The notes below the pieces were generated by a model. That model was not told the origin of the DNA. It searched no databases and worked only from the letters and a program-made list of their open reading frames with translations. This document shows positions 13,957 through 21,065 of a stretch of DNA of 34,962 bases, in pieces. Source of the stretch: Lachnospiraceae bacterium (lineage in GTDB: Bacteria > Bacillota > Clostridia > Lachnospirales > Lachnospiraceae); assembly GCA_910575835.1 (NCBI GenBank), contig CAJTGB010000044.1:1-34962 (forward strand). Direction: 5' to 3'. The position numbers were made by a program, and so were the translations under genes. Numbering within the stretch: the first letter of the stretch is position 1; the number at the start of each line of letters is the position of its first letter.

Positions 13957-16267
13957 GGCGGCGTTGTCCGCCCAGCAGTCCATCCCCTATGTGGCGATGC
14001 ACCCGGACGGGGTGTGCCAGCTCCCCGGCGGGCTCTACACAAAGACCGTGGAATATGAGGACATCAACTATTCCGTGGCATCCACCGAGGATCAGTCCGC
14101 GATATTCAGCGGGTGGAGCTCGTTCCTCAACTACTTCGACAGCGCGCTCCCCGTCCAGCTCTCCTTTATCAACCGCCGCTCCCACTCCACCAGCCGCTAC
14201 CATGTGAACATCCCCGCCCAGGCGGACGATTTTGACAGCATCCGGGGCGAGTTCGTGGGGATGCTCAAACGCCAGATTGCCCGGAGCAACAACGGCATTG
14301 AACGCTCCAAATATATCACCTTTGGCGTACCCGCCGAGGGGATTGCCGCCGCCCGGCCCCGGCTTGACCGGGTGGAGGCGGACGTGATGGGGAACCTCCA
14401 CCGGCTGGGCGTTCCCTCGTCCCCTCTGGACGGGCGGGAGCGGCTGGCCCTCTTACACGGGCAGATGCACCCCGGACGGCGGGAGCCGTTCCGCTTTTCG
14501 TGGGCGGACATTTCCAAGACGGGGATGGGGACAAAGGACTTTATCACCCCCAGCGGCGGCTTTGACTTTCGGGGCTCCCGGTTCTTCCGGGTGGGCGGCT
14601 TTTGGGGCGCGGCGTCCTATCTTCAGATTTTGGCGTCCGAGCTCTCTGACCGCCTTTTGCGGGAGGTTCTGGAGCTGGACGCGGAGCTCACCGTCACTAT
14701 GCACATCCAGACCGTTGACCAGTTAAAGGCAATAAAGACCATCAAGGGGAAAATCTCGGACATTGACAAGATGAAAGTGGAGGAGCAGAAAAAGGCCGTC
14801 CGCGCCGGGTACGACATGGATATACTTCCCCCCGACCTTATCACGTTCAGCAAAGACGCGGCGGAGCTGTTGGGGGATTTGCAGTCCCGGAATGAGCGGA
14901 TGTTCCTTTTGACGTTCACCGTCATCAACCTCGCCCCCACCCGCCAGCGGCTGGAAAATGACGTGTTCACCGTCTCCGGCATCGCGCAGAAATACAACTG
15001 TGCATTAAAGCGGCTGGACTGGCAGCAGGAGCAGGGCTTTATGTCCTCGCTGGCCCTCGGCTATAACGAGGTGCAGATACAGCGGGGCATGACAACCAGC
15101 TCCACCGCGATTTTCATTCCCTTTATGACGCGGGAGCTCCGCATGGGCGGGCAGGCCCTCTACTACGGCATGAACGCACTTTCCCACAATGTCATCATGG
15201 CTGACCGGAAAAAGCTGAAATCCGCCAATGGGATGTATCTTGGCTCCACGGGCTCCGGCAAGAGCTTTGCCGCCAAGCGGGAATTGATAAACGTCTTTCT
15301 TGCCACAAGTGACCGCATCGTTATCGTTGACCCGATGGGGGAATATTCCCCGCTGGTGCGGCGGCTGGGCGGGCAGGTCATCGAGATCGCCCCGGACAGC
15401 CCCCACCACATCAACCCGATGGATATTCAGATGGGGCTTAATGACGAGGACAGCCCCCTTTCCATGAAAGCGGATTTTCTTCTTTCGCTGTGTGAGCTGG
15501 TGGTGGGCGGCAAGGACGGCCTGCAACCTATCGAAAAGACCGTGATTGACCGCTGTGTGCGGCTGGTGTACCGGGAGCTTGCGCTGGGGCTGGAGGGCGC
15601 AAAAATGCCCTTGCTCCAGGACTTGTACGAGGAGCTTTTGAAACAGCCGGAGCCGGAGGCAAAGCGCGTGGCAACGGCTCTTGAGCTCTACTGTACGGGC
15701 TCCCTCAATCTGTTCAACCACCCGACCAACGTGGACTTGAGCTCTCGGGTGGTGTGCATCGTGCTGAAAGGTCTGGGGGAGAACCTCCGCAAGATTGCGA
15801 TGCACGTCACCAACGAGTTTGTCACCTCGGCGGTGCATACCAACTACCAGAACGGGGCGGCGACATGGTGCTACTTTGACGAGTTCCACATCCTCCTGCG
15901 CGACCCGCTGACCGCCAGCTACTTTGTGGCGGTGTGGAAGATGCTCCGCAAAAAGGGCTGTGTGCCCTCGGCCCTCACCCAGAACGTGAAAGACCTTTTG
16001 GCCAGCCGGGAGATTGAGAACATTCTGGATAACACCGATTTTCTCGTCCTGCTCTCCCAGGCCCAGAGCGACCGGGCCATCATCGCAAAACAGCTCGGCA
16101 TTTCCGAGCACCAGCTTTCCTATATCACCCACAGCAATTCCGGCGAGGGGCTGCTGTTCTATGGGAATGTGACGATACCCTTTGTTGACCGTTTCCCCAA
16201 GGGGGAGATTTACAACCTGCTCACCACCCGCCCGGAGGACATAGCCAATGACCAGAGGAACGAATAA
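13925..16267 (+). CDS. VirB4-type conjugation ATPase
   Basis: The 780-residue ATPase powers the type IV secretion channel. Walker A (GSTGSGKSFA) is near residue 440 and Walker B (CYFDEFHILL) near 650, and ALTQNVKDLL further on is also typical of VirB4. The N-terminal half carries the usual TraE/VirB4 region. Length is normal for TcpF/VirB4-like proteins of this ICE family. GGAGG precedes the ATG inside the PrgI gene. The 3' end overlaps the C40 peptidase gene by 20 bases. Confidence 0.95.
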   Translation: MENRTSRRKNKAALSAQQSIPYVAMHPDGVCQLPGGLYTKTVEYEDINYSVASTEDQSAIFSGWSSFLNYFDSALPVQLSFINRRSHSTSRYHVNIPAQADDFDSIRGEFVGMLKRQIARSNNGIERSKYITFGVPAEGIAAARPRLDRVEADVMGNLHRLGVPSSPLDGRERLALLHGQMHPGRREPFRFSWADISKTGMGTKDFITPSGGFDFRGSRFFRVGGFWGAASYLQILASELSDRLLREVLELDAELTVTMHIQTVDQLKAIKTIKGKISDIDKMKVEEQKKAVRAGYDMDILPPDLITFSKDAAELLGDLQSRNERMFLLTFTVINLAPTRQRLENDVFTVSGIAQKYNCALKRLDWQQEQGFMSSLALGYNEVQIQRGMTTSSTAIFIPFMTRELRMGGQALYYGMNALSHNVIMADRKKLKSANGMYLGSTGSGKSFAAKRELINVFLATSDRIVIVDPMGEYSPLVRRLGGQVIEIAPDSPHHINPMDIQMGLNDEDSPLSMKADFLLSLCELVVGGKDGLQPIEKTVIDRCVRLVYRELALGLEGAKMPLLQDLYEELLKQPEPEAKRVATALELYCTGSLNLFNHPTNVDLSSRVVCIVLKGLGENLRKIAMHVTNEFVTSAVHTNYQNGAATWCYFDEFHILLRDPLTASYFVAVWKMLRKKGCVPSALTQNVKDLLASREIENILDNTDFLVLLSQAQSDRAIIAKQLGISEHQLSYITHSNSGEGLLFYGNVTIPFVDRFPKGEIYNLLTTRPEDIANDQRNE

Positions 16268-17945
16268 CGCCGGGGACAAAGGCACTTGGGGACAAAATGT
16301 CCCAAAGTCCCCAAAGGGGCCCAAAACCAAAAAATCGAAATTCCGCATGGAAAGCGAACAGGAGAAAATCAGCAAGTCCAAGCTCCGCATGGAGACGCGG
16401 GAGGACAAGCTGAACCGGGCCCGGAAGAAGCTGGAGGGCAAAAAGCCGCCAAAGCCCAGGGGCCCGGTGCGCCGGGTGCTGGGGGCCGCCGGGTGGAGCG
16501 CACACGGTTTTGTGCATGGCAAGGTTTATGAGGTGGAGCATGAAAACGTGGGAACCGAGGGGGCCCACCGCTCCGAGCTTTTGGGCGAGGCCGTGGGCCG
16601 GGCGGCGGTGCATACCGTAAAAAAGCGCATCCGGGAGCACCCGGCCCGGGCCGTCCACAAGGCTGAGGCGCAGTACATCAAGGCCCGGGCGGACTACCAG
16701 TTCCGCATGGCCGCCCAGGAGAACCCGGAGCTTGCCAAAAATGCAGTTACCCGCTATTGGCACAAGCAGAAATTAAAAAAACAATACGCCAAACAAGCGC
16801 GGCAGACGGCGAAACAGACCGCGAAACAAGGGGCCAAGGCCGCCGGGAAAACCGCCGCCGCCACGGAAAAGCTGGCGGAGCGGGCCGTGGCTTTCGTGAA
16901 ACGGCATCCCGTGGGGGCGCTTATCGCGCTGGCCTGCGTGGTGCTCGTTTTATCCCTCCACTCCTGCGCGTCCTCCCTCGTCTCTTTGGGGAATGCCGCC
17001 GCAGGCGCGGTTGGGGCCACCACCTACCCCGCCGAGGATGGGGATATGCTGGGGGCCGAGGCCGCTTATTGTTCGCTGGAGGCGGAGCTCCAGCATTATC
17101 TCGATACCTACGAAAGCACACACGACTATGACGAGTACCATTTTGATTTAGACGCTATCGAACACGACCCCTATGTGCTGGTTTCCATTCTGAGCGCATG
17201 GCACGAGGGGGAATGGACGCTGGCGGATGTCCAGCCCACCTTGCAGATGCTCTTTGACCGCCAGTACACGCTGACCGAAAACGTGGTAAAGGAACGGCGG
17301 TACTACATCGAAACGGATACATGGACAGACGAGGACGGCAATACCCACACCGACAGCTACCGGGTGTATTACGATTACTTCATCTGCTATGTGACGCTGG
17401 ATAACTTCAACCTTTCCCATCTTCCTATCTATATCATGGGGGAGGAAAAGGTTTCCCGGTATTCCCTCTACATGGCTACGCTGGGGAACCGCCCCGACCT
17501 CTTTCCCGGCTCGTCCTATGTGGGGAAATACACCAGCCCACCGGAAGGCTACGAAGTGCCGGGGGAATATCTGGGCGATGAAACATTCGCGGCGATGCTC
17601 TCCGAGGCCGAGAAATACCTCGGTTATCCCTATGTATGGGGCGGGAGCTCCCCGGCCACGTCCTTTGACTGCTCCGGCTTTGTTTCGTGGGTAGTCAATC
17701 ATTCCGGCTGGAACGTGGGGCGGCTGGGGGCCCAGGGGCTTTACAACATCTGCACCCGCACCAGCTCCCCCCGCCCCGGAGATTTGGTTTTTTTCAAGGG
17801 AACCTATGACACCCCGGGAGTCTCCCACTGTGGCATCTATGTGGGAGACGGGATGATGCTGCACTGTGGCGACCCTATCAGCTACGCCAACTTAAACAGC
17901 AGTTACTGGCAGGCCCACTTCTACGCCTACGGGCGTTTACCATGA
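16248..17945 (+). CDS. CD1108-like membrane C40 (NlpC/P60) peptidase
   Basis: The 565-residue protein has a basic, Lys/Ala-rich N-terminal half, a membrane helix near 221-245 (IALACVVLVLSLHSCASSL), a CD1108-type middle domain and a C-terminal NlpC/P60 domain. The catalytic Cys is near 474 in FDCSGF and the His near 527 in SHCGIYVG. It should cut peptidoglycan stem peptides to let the conjugation channel through the wall, like VirB1/TcpG hydrolases. The start overlaps VirB4 and follows GGAGGACATAGCCA. Residues 14-21 (WGQNVPKS) come from a palindrome copy near the start of the gene. Confidence 0.92.
   Translation: MTRGTNNAGDKGTWGQNVPKSPKGPKTKKSKFRMESEQEKISKSKLRMETREDKLNRARKKLEGKKPPKPRGPVRRVLGAAGWSAHGFVHGKVYEVEHENVGTEGAHRSELLGEAVGRAAVHTVKKRIREHPARAVHKAEAQYIKARADYQFRMAAQENPELAKNAVTRYWHKQKLKKQYAKQARQTAKQTAKQGAKAAGKTAAATEKLAERAVAFVKRHPVGALIALACVVLVLSLHSCASSLVSLGNAAAGAVGATTYPAEDGDMLGAEAAYCSLEAELQHYLDTYESTHDYDEYHFDLDAIEHDPYVLVSILSAWHEGEWTLADVQPTLQMLFDRQYTLTENVVKERRYYIETDTWTDEDGNTHTDSYRVYYDYFICYVTLDNFNLSHLPIYIMGEEKVSRYSLYMATLGNRPDLFPGSSYVGKYTSPPEGYEVPGEYLGDETFAAMLSEAEKYLGYPYVWGGSSPATSFDCSGFVSWVVNHSGWNVGRLGAQGLYNICTRTSSPRPGDLVFFKGTYDTPGVSHCGIYVGDGMMLHCGDPISYANLNSSYWQAHFYAYGRLP
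16284..16308. promoter_or_regulatory. ICE palindrome copy 4
   Basis: The core GGGACAAAATGTCCC is at 16289-16303 with flanks ACTTG and AAAGT. It lies 36 bases inside the C40 peptidase gene and just after the VirB4 stop. Confidence 0.85.
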
Positions 17946-17959
17946 AAAGGAGGTTTTCA

Positions 17960-18217
17960 ATGGCGACAAGCAAGAGCGCAAAAATCATGGCCGAGATGGA
18001 AAAGGTCAAGGCCAAAATCAGCGACCAGCAGGCCCGGCTGAAAGAGCTGGAACAGAAACACAAGGAGGCCGAAAACGAGGAAATCGTGGACATCGTGCGG
18101 GGCATGAGCATTTCCCTTGAGGAGCTCCCGCTGGTGCTCCAGCGCATCAAGGCCGGGGACACTTTGGGACAAAATGTCCCGAAGTCCGCCGGGCCGGAAA
18201 AGGAGGACGCGGAATGA
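17960..18217 (+). CDS. DUF4315 family protein
   Basis: The 85-residue protein is almost entirely a charged helix (KIMAEMEKVKAKISDQQARLKELEQKHKEAENEE split over residues 7-39), followed by EIVDIVRGMSISLEELP. This is the DUF4315 pattern found between the C40 peptidase and DUF4366 genes in CTn elements. AAGGAGG precedes the ATG at 17960. The C-terminal LGQNVPKSAGPE is encoded by a palindrome copy. The function is unknown; a coiled-coil partner of the channel is possible. Confidence 0.85.
   Translation: MATSKSAKIMAEMEKVKAKISDQQARLKELEQKHKEAENEEIVDIVRGMSISLEELPLVLQRIKAGDTLGQNVPKSAGPEKEDAE
18161..18185. promoter_or_regulatory. ICE palindrome copy 5
   Basis: The core GGGACAAAATGTCCC is at 18166-18180 with flanks ACTTT and GAAGT. 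It lies in the last codons of the DUF4315 gene, about 30 bases before the DUF4366 start. Confidence 0.85.
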
Positions 18218-18888
18218 AACTGAAAAAATATCGTGTAGTGGCGGCGGCTCTGTGCGCCGCTTTTTTGCTGTGCGGCATCACCACCACGGCCTACGCCGGG
18301 GGCGGCGAGGAATGGGAGGACGGTACGGGCGGCCCGGAGTGGGAGGGGCTTGACCCCGTGGAGCCCACGCCTGCGCCGGAGCCGGAACCCGAGCCCAACC
18401 CCTTTACCCCGGACGGGCAGGGGACGATGGTGGATAACGCCACCGACCAGGACGGCAAGGAATTTTTCACTATCATGGCGGCGGACGAGTCCGTGTTCTA
18501 TCTGGTGATTGACCGCCAGAGGGAGACGGAAAATGTGTACTTCCTAAACGCCGTCACCGTGGCCGATTTGATGGCCCTTGCGGAGCCCTCCCCGGAGCCC
18601 GTCCCCGAACCGCTCCCGGAGCCGGAACCCGAACCTGCTACCGAGCCGGAGCCGGAGCCCGAGCCGGAAAAATCCGGCGGGGCGGGGACGCTCCTGCTGG
18701 TGCTGGCGGTGCTGGCCCTCGGCGGCGGGGCCGGGTGGTACTTCAAGATTTACCGCCCGAAACAGCAGGCCGCCGCGCCCGGCGTGGATTTTGACGAGGC
18801 CGGGGAATACGGCGAGGATTATGGCAGCGGTGAGTATGACGACCTCCCCCCGTGGGATGAGGAAGAAGAAAAGGAGGACGGAGAATGA
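18214..18888 (+). CDS. DUF4366 family cell-surface protein
   Basis: The 224-residue protein has a signal peptide (about 1-28, ending TAYA), two Pro-Glu repeat stretches (about 50-62 and 128-152), a membrane helix near 156-175 (LLLVLAVLALGGGAGWYF) and an acidic tail. This is the layout of DUF4366 (CD1107-like) ICE proteins, thought to be surface components of the mating apparatus. The ATG overlaps the previous stop as ATGA. The Pro-Glu repeats probably span the wall. It ends in an ATGA overlap with a small Cys-rich gene. Confidence 0.88.
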   Translation: MKLKKYRVVAAALCAAFLLCGITTTAYAGGGEEWEDGTGGPEWEGLDPVEPTPAPEPEPEPNPFTPDGQGTMVDNATDQDGKEFFTIMAADESVFYLVIDRQRETENVYFLNAVTVADLMALAEPSPEPVPEPLPEPEPEPATEPEPEPEPEKSGGAGTLLLVLAVLALGGGAGWYFKIYRPKQQAAAPGVDFDEAGEYGEDYGSGEYDDLPPWDEEEEKEDGE

Positions 18889-19058
18889 ATTTCACATCGA
18901 ACCCTTTGGAACGGGAAATGAAACGCCGCCCACGGCCCCGGGCTCCCCGCCCGGAACAGCCCCGGGAGGGCTCCCGGTGCTGTGGCTGTCCCTACTGGCG
19001 CGGCATCCCCTGCGGCTCCTGCTTTCAGAGCCTTTTGAAAAAACCGGGCGGGAGGTGA
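18885..19058 (+). CDS. Small Cys-rich protein, 57 residues
   Basis: ATG 18885 overlaps the DUF4366 stop as ATGA, and AAAGGAGG stands eight bases before it. The product is MNFTSNPLER, an Arg/Pro-rich stretch, then RCCGCPYWRGIPCGSCFQSL, a cluster of five Cys residues that could bind a metal. It ends five bases before the next gene. Because of its tight operon position and good ribosome-binding site I consider it a real gene. I do not recognise a named family. Confidence 0.65.
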   Translation: MNFTSNPLEREMKRRPRPRAPRPEQPREGSRCCGCPYWRGIPCGSCFQSLLKKPGGR

Positions 19059-19062
19059 TATT

Positions 19063-19413
19063 TTGCGCGAGCTGACCCGTGAGGAAAAGGCCGCTATCCG
19101 CTCCCTTGTAGTAAAATGGTGCGCCAACTATGACCGGGAAATGGGATGCTTGCCTTTGGACTGTGAGTGCTATATGCTGGGGAAGTGCTGGACGGGGGCC
19201 TACTGCCGATACTTCCGGGAGGCCGTCCTGCCGCTGAACCCGGTGCTGGAGGCCGCCCTCAATACCGAGGGGCCCGCCCCGGAAACGCGGCCCTGTCCTG
19301 TCTGCGGGCGGCCCTTTCTCCCAGACGGGCGGCGGCGCTACTGCTCCGTGGCCTGCTCCAAGGCCGCAAGGCAGAAGAAACAGCGGGGATATATGCGGAA
19401 ATACCGGGGGTGA
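19063..19413 (+). CDS. Cysteine-rich VLP-type ICE protein
   Basis: The 116-residue product resembles the Cys-rich VLP proteins found after DUF4366 in these elements. It has about a dozen Cys residues: LPLDCECYMLGKCW, and a zinc-ribbon-like CPVCGRPFLPDGRRRYCSVAC near the C-terminus. TTG 19063 follows GGGAGGTGATATT. The second motif resembles a treble-clef zinc finger and suggests nucleic acid binding. The role in conjugation is unknown. Confidence 0.8.
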   Translation: MRELTREEKAAIRSLVVKWCANYDREMGCLPLDCECYMLGKCWTGAYCRYFREAVLPLNPVLEAALNTEGPAPETRPCPVCGRPFLPDGRRRYCSVACSKAARQKKQRGYMRKYRG

Positions 19414-19546
19414 GGCGTGAGCATTTGGGGGTATAGAACCCCGCTGTTTTCAAGGCTTTCCGGGGCCACTTTTGGGGCGGGGCGTACTTTTACACGTCCT
19501 GCCCCGATTTCCCAAAATAGTGCTAACATTTCGAGAGGAGGTTCCT
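19414..19546 (+). promoter_or_regulatory. Gap with GC-rich hairpin before next gene
   Basis: No gene was found here. GGGGCGGGGCGT near 19475-19486 pairs imperfectly (10 of 12) with ACGTCCTGCCCC near 19494-19505. It may attenuate transcription into the next gene. Confidence 0.35.
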
Positions 19547-20140
19547 ATGGACAGAAATCAAGGCTATACAATCTTAAAGGCCGTCATGCTGGAGAATGGC
19601 CGGGGCTTTGCGCTGGGAGAGCATCCCCGGGCCCCCTCCCCCTTTGTGACGTGGGCCTGCTATGATGACGAACACGGCGCAAGGCAGTATGAATGGGGGC
19701 ATTATGGCAGTGACCGGGCCGCGCTGGAGCAGGACTTGCTGGAGCGTGTGGAAAACTACCAGCAGCAGTTCTCCGTCAAGGTGGCGCAGATTGAGGCCCC
19801 CGGCCTTTACAAGTATTATTCCACCCAGCGGCCCGTTGACATCGGTACGTTCCCCAAGCCTGCAGGCAACGCCCCGGACGAAATCGTAAACTACGACAAG
19901 CGCGTATCCGTGGAGGGCGGCGCGTTCCTTGCGTGGGGGCATCTGACCTACACAAAGCCCTTGACGGAAAAGCAGGCGGCGGACTATGAGCTCCGGCCCG
20001 CCCCGGAGGTGTCCGGCCTACTGCGGGAGGGCAGGCCCCGTCCGATTGCCGAACAGATGAAAGAGGCGGCAAGGCTGGCCGGGGAACGGCAGGCCCCCTC
20101 TGCGCCTAAACGGAACGCGCCCGACCGGGGCGACAGATAG
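19547..20140 (+). CDS. Hypothetical ICE protein
   Basis: The 197-residue protein starts MDRNQGYTILKAVMLENGRG and follows GAGAGGAGG. The N-terminal 75 residues look like a compact alpha/beta domain with many aromatic residues (FVTWACYDDEHGARQYEWGHY); the C-terminal 40 residues are Arg/Ala/Pro-rich. No catalytic motif, signal peptide or membrane segment is visible. Its place before mobC suggests a role in DNA processing or its regulation. I do not recognise the family with certainty. Confidence 0.75.
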   Translation: MDRNQGYTILKAVMLENGRGFALGEHPRAPSPFVTWACYDDEHGARQYEWGHYGSDRAALEQDLLERVENYQQQFSVKVAQIEAPGLYKYYSTQRPVDIGTFPKPAGNAPDEIVNYDKRVSVEGGAFLAWGHLTYTKPLTEKQAADYELRPAPEVSGLLREGRPRPIAEQMKEAARLAGERQAPSAPKRNAPDRGDR

Positions 20141-20141
20141 C

Positions 20142-20492
20142 GTGGCTGGCAAAAAGCGCCGCCGCCCCATCCATCTCCATGTGATGGTATCTGAGGAAGA
20201 GCAGGCACTTATCCAGGAACGCATGGCCCAGGCGGGCATCCGCAACATGGGGGCCTATATGCGCCGGATGGCCCTCTGCGGCTATGTGCTCCAGATTGAC
20301 CTTGCCCCCGTCCGGGAGCTGGTGTCCCTCCAGCGGCGGTGCTCAAACAATCTCAATCAAGTGGCCATCCATGCCAACACCTACGGGGGCATCTACCCCG
20401 AGGAAATATCGGCCCTCCAACGGGACTACTCCGCCTTGTGGGGGCCTCTGTCTGATTTGCTGAAACAGCTTTCCGCGCTGGTGGAGCTGTGA
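20142..20492 (+). CDS. MobC-like relaxosome protein
   Basis: The 116-residue protein is a MobC-type auxiliary mobilization protein. A basic N-terminus (AGKKRRRPIHLHVMVSEEE) leads into a ribbon-helix-helix-like region, and the conserved RRCSNNLNQVAIHANTYGG is the family hallmark. Such proteins bind oriT and help the relaxase to nick. GTG 20142 starts one base after the previous stop; there is no strong ribosome-binding site. In most relatives the relaxase gene follows directly, but here an AT-rich cassette lies between. Confidence 0.88.
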   Translation: MAGKKRRRPIHLHVMVSEEEQALIQERMAQAGIRNMGAYMRRMALCGYVLQIDLAPVRELVSLQRRCSNNLNQVAIHANTYGGIYPEEISALQRDYSALWGPLSDLLKQLSALVEL

Positions 20493-20498
20493 CCTGCT

Positions 20499-20532
20499 GG
20501 GGAGCGGTGCTGTGCCGCTCCCCGGCTTTTTT
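20499..20532 (+). terminator. Rho-independent terminator after mobC
   Basis: GGGGAGCGG (20499-20507) pairs perfectly with CCGCTCCCC (20515-20523) and is followed by GGC and six T residues. It should end the conjugation-operon transcript, so the relaxase gene probably needs another promoter. Confidence 0.88.
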
Positions 20533-20535
20533 CGT

Positions 20536-20560
20536 ACTTCGGGACATTTTGTCCCAAAGG
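20536..20560. promoter_or_regulatory. ICE palindrome copy 6
   Basis: The core GGGACATTTTGTCCC is at 20541-20555, flanked by ACTTC and AAAGG. It is a few bases after the mobC terminator and marks the left edge of the AT-rich cassette. Confidence 0.85.
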
Positions 20561-20644
20561 GATTAGGATAGACGGTTACATGAGAATATGCTATACTTTA
20601 CTTTAGCCAATATCCAGATTGGTTAATTGGGAGGCATAGTACCG

Positions 20645-21016
20645 ATGGAAAAAGTGATAACAATTTTTGATTGGTGGGATGGCCCTCTATGTGGGCTTGC
20701 AAGCTATAAAGGCTCTATTTGTATCTACGAAAGAATATTTGATGAAATTAGAGATGAGTGGAGTGACGAATATTATCTAACTCCAATAGAAGAGGCTGAC
20801 GTGAATACACTACTCCGGGATTGGAATAGATGGCGCGATACAGTCCAAAACGAAAGACCTCTCGATAGTTATTATTCTTTGGAAGATAAAGCAAACTATC
20901 TTCGTATTATAGAATTATCTGAACAAAAGCGGGCTTATAAAAAAGTAACCGTTTTTCATGGGCGGTATGATAAAGGCTATATCCCTATCGAGTATTATGT
21001 GGAATGGAGAGAATGA
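20645..21016 (+). CDS. AT-rich cassette gene, unknown function
   Basis: The 123-residue protein starts MEKVITIFDWWDGPLCGLASYKG; GGGAGG stands ten bases before the ATG. It is acidic and rich in Trp and Tyr (DEWSDEYYLTP, RDWNRWRDTV), with no signal peptide or membrane segment, and ends in PIEYYVEWRE. The AT-rich composition is unlike its GC-rich neighbours, and it is closed by its own terminator, so it looks like an independently acquired single-gene cassette. An immunity, anti-defence or regulatory role is possible, but nothing in the sequence decides it. Confidence 0.72.
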   Translation: MEKVITIFDWWDGPLCGLASYKGSICIYERIFDEIRDEWSDEYYLTPIEEADVNTLLRDWNRWRDTVQNERPLDSYYSLEDKANYLRIIELSEQKRAYKKVTVFHGRYDKGYIPIEYYVEWRE

Positions 21017-21030
21017 TTTTAACAGAATAG

Positions 21031-21064
21031 AAAGACAGTGGGCGCTTTGCCTGCTGTCTTTTTT
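21031..21064 (+). terminator. Rho-independent terminator of the cassette
   Basis: AAAGACAG (21031-21038) pairs with CTGTCTTT (21054-21061), with an inner GGC/GCC pairing, and the T-run continues to 21064. It ends only about ten bases before the relaxase ribosome-binding site. Confidence 0.8.
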
Positions 21065-21065
21065 C

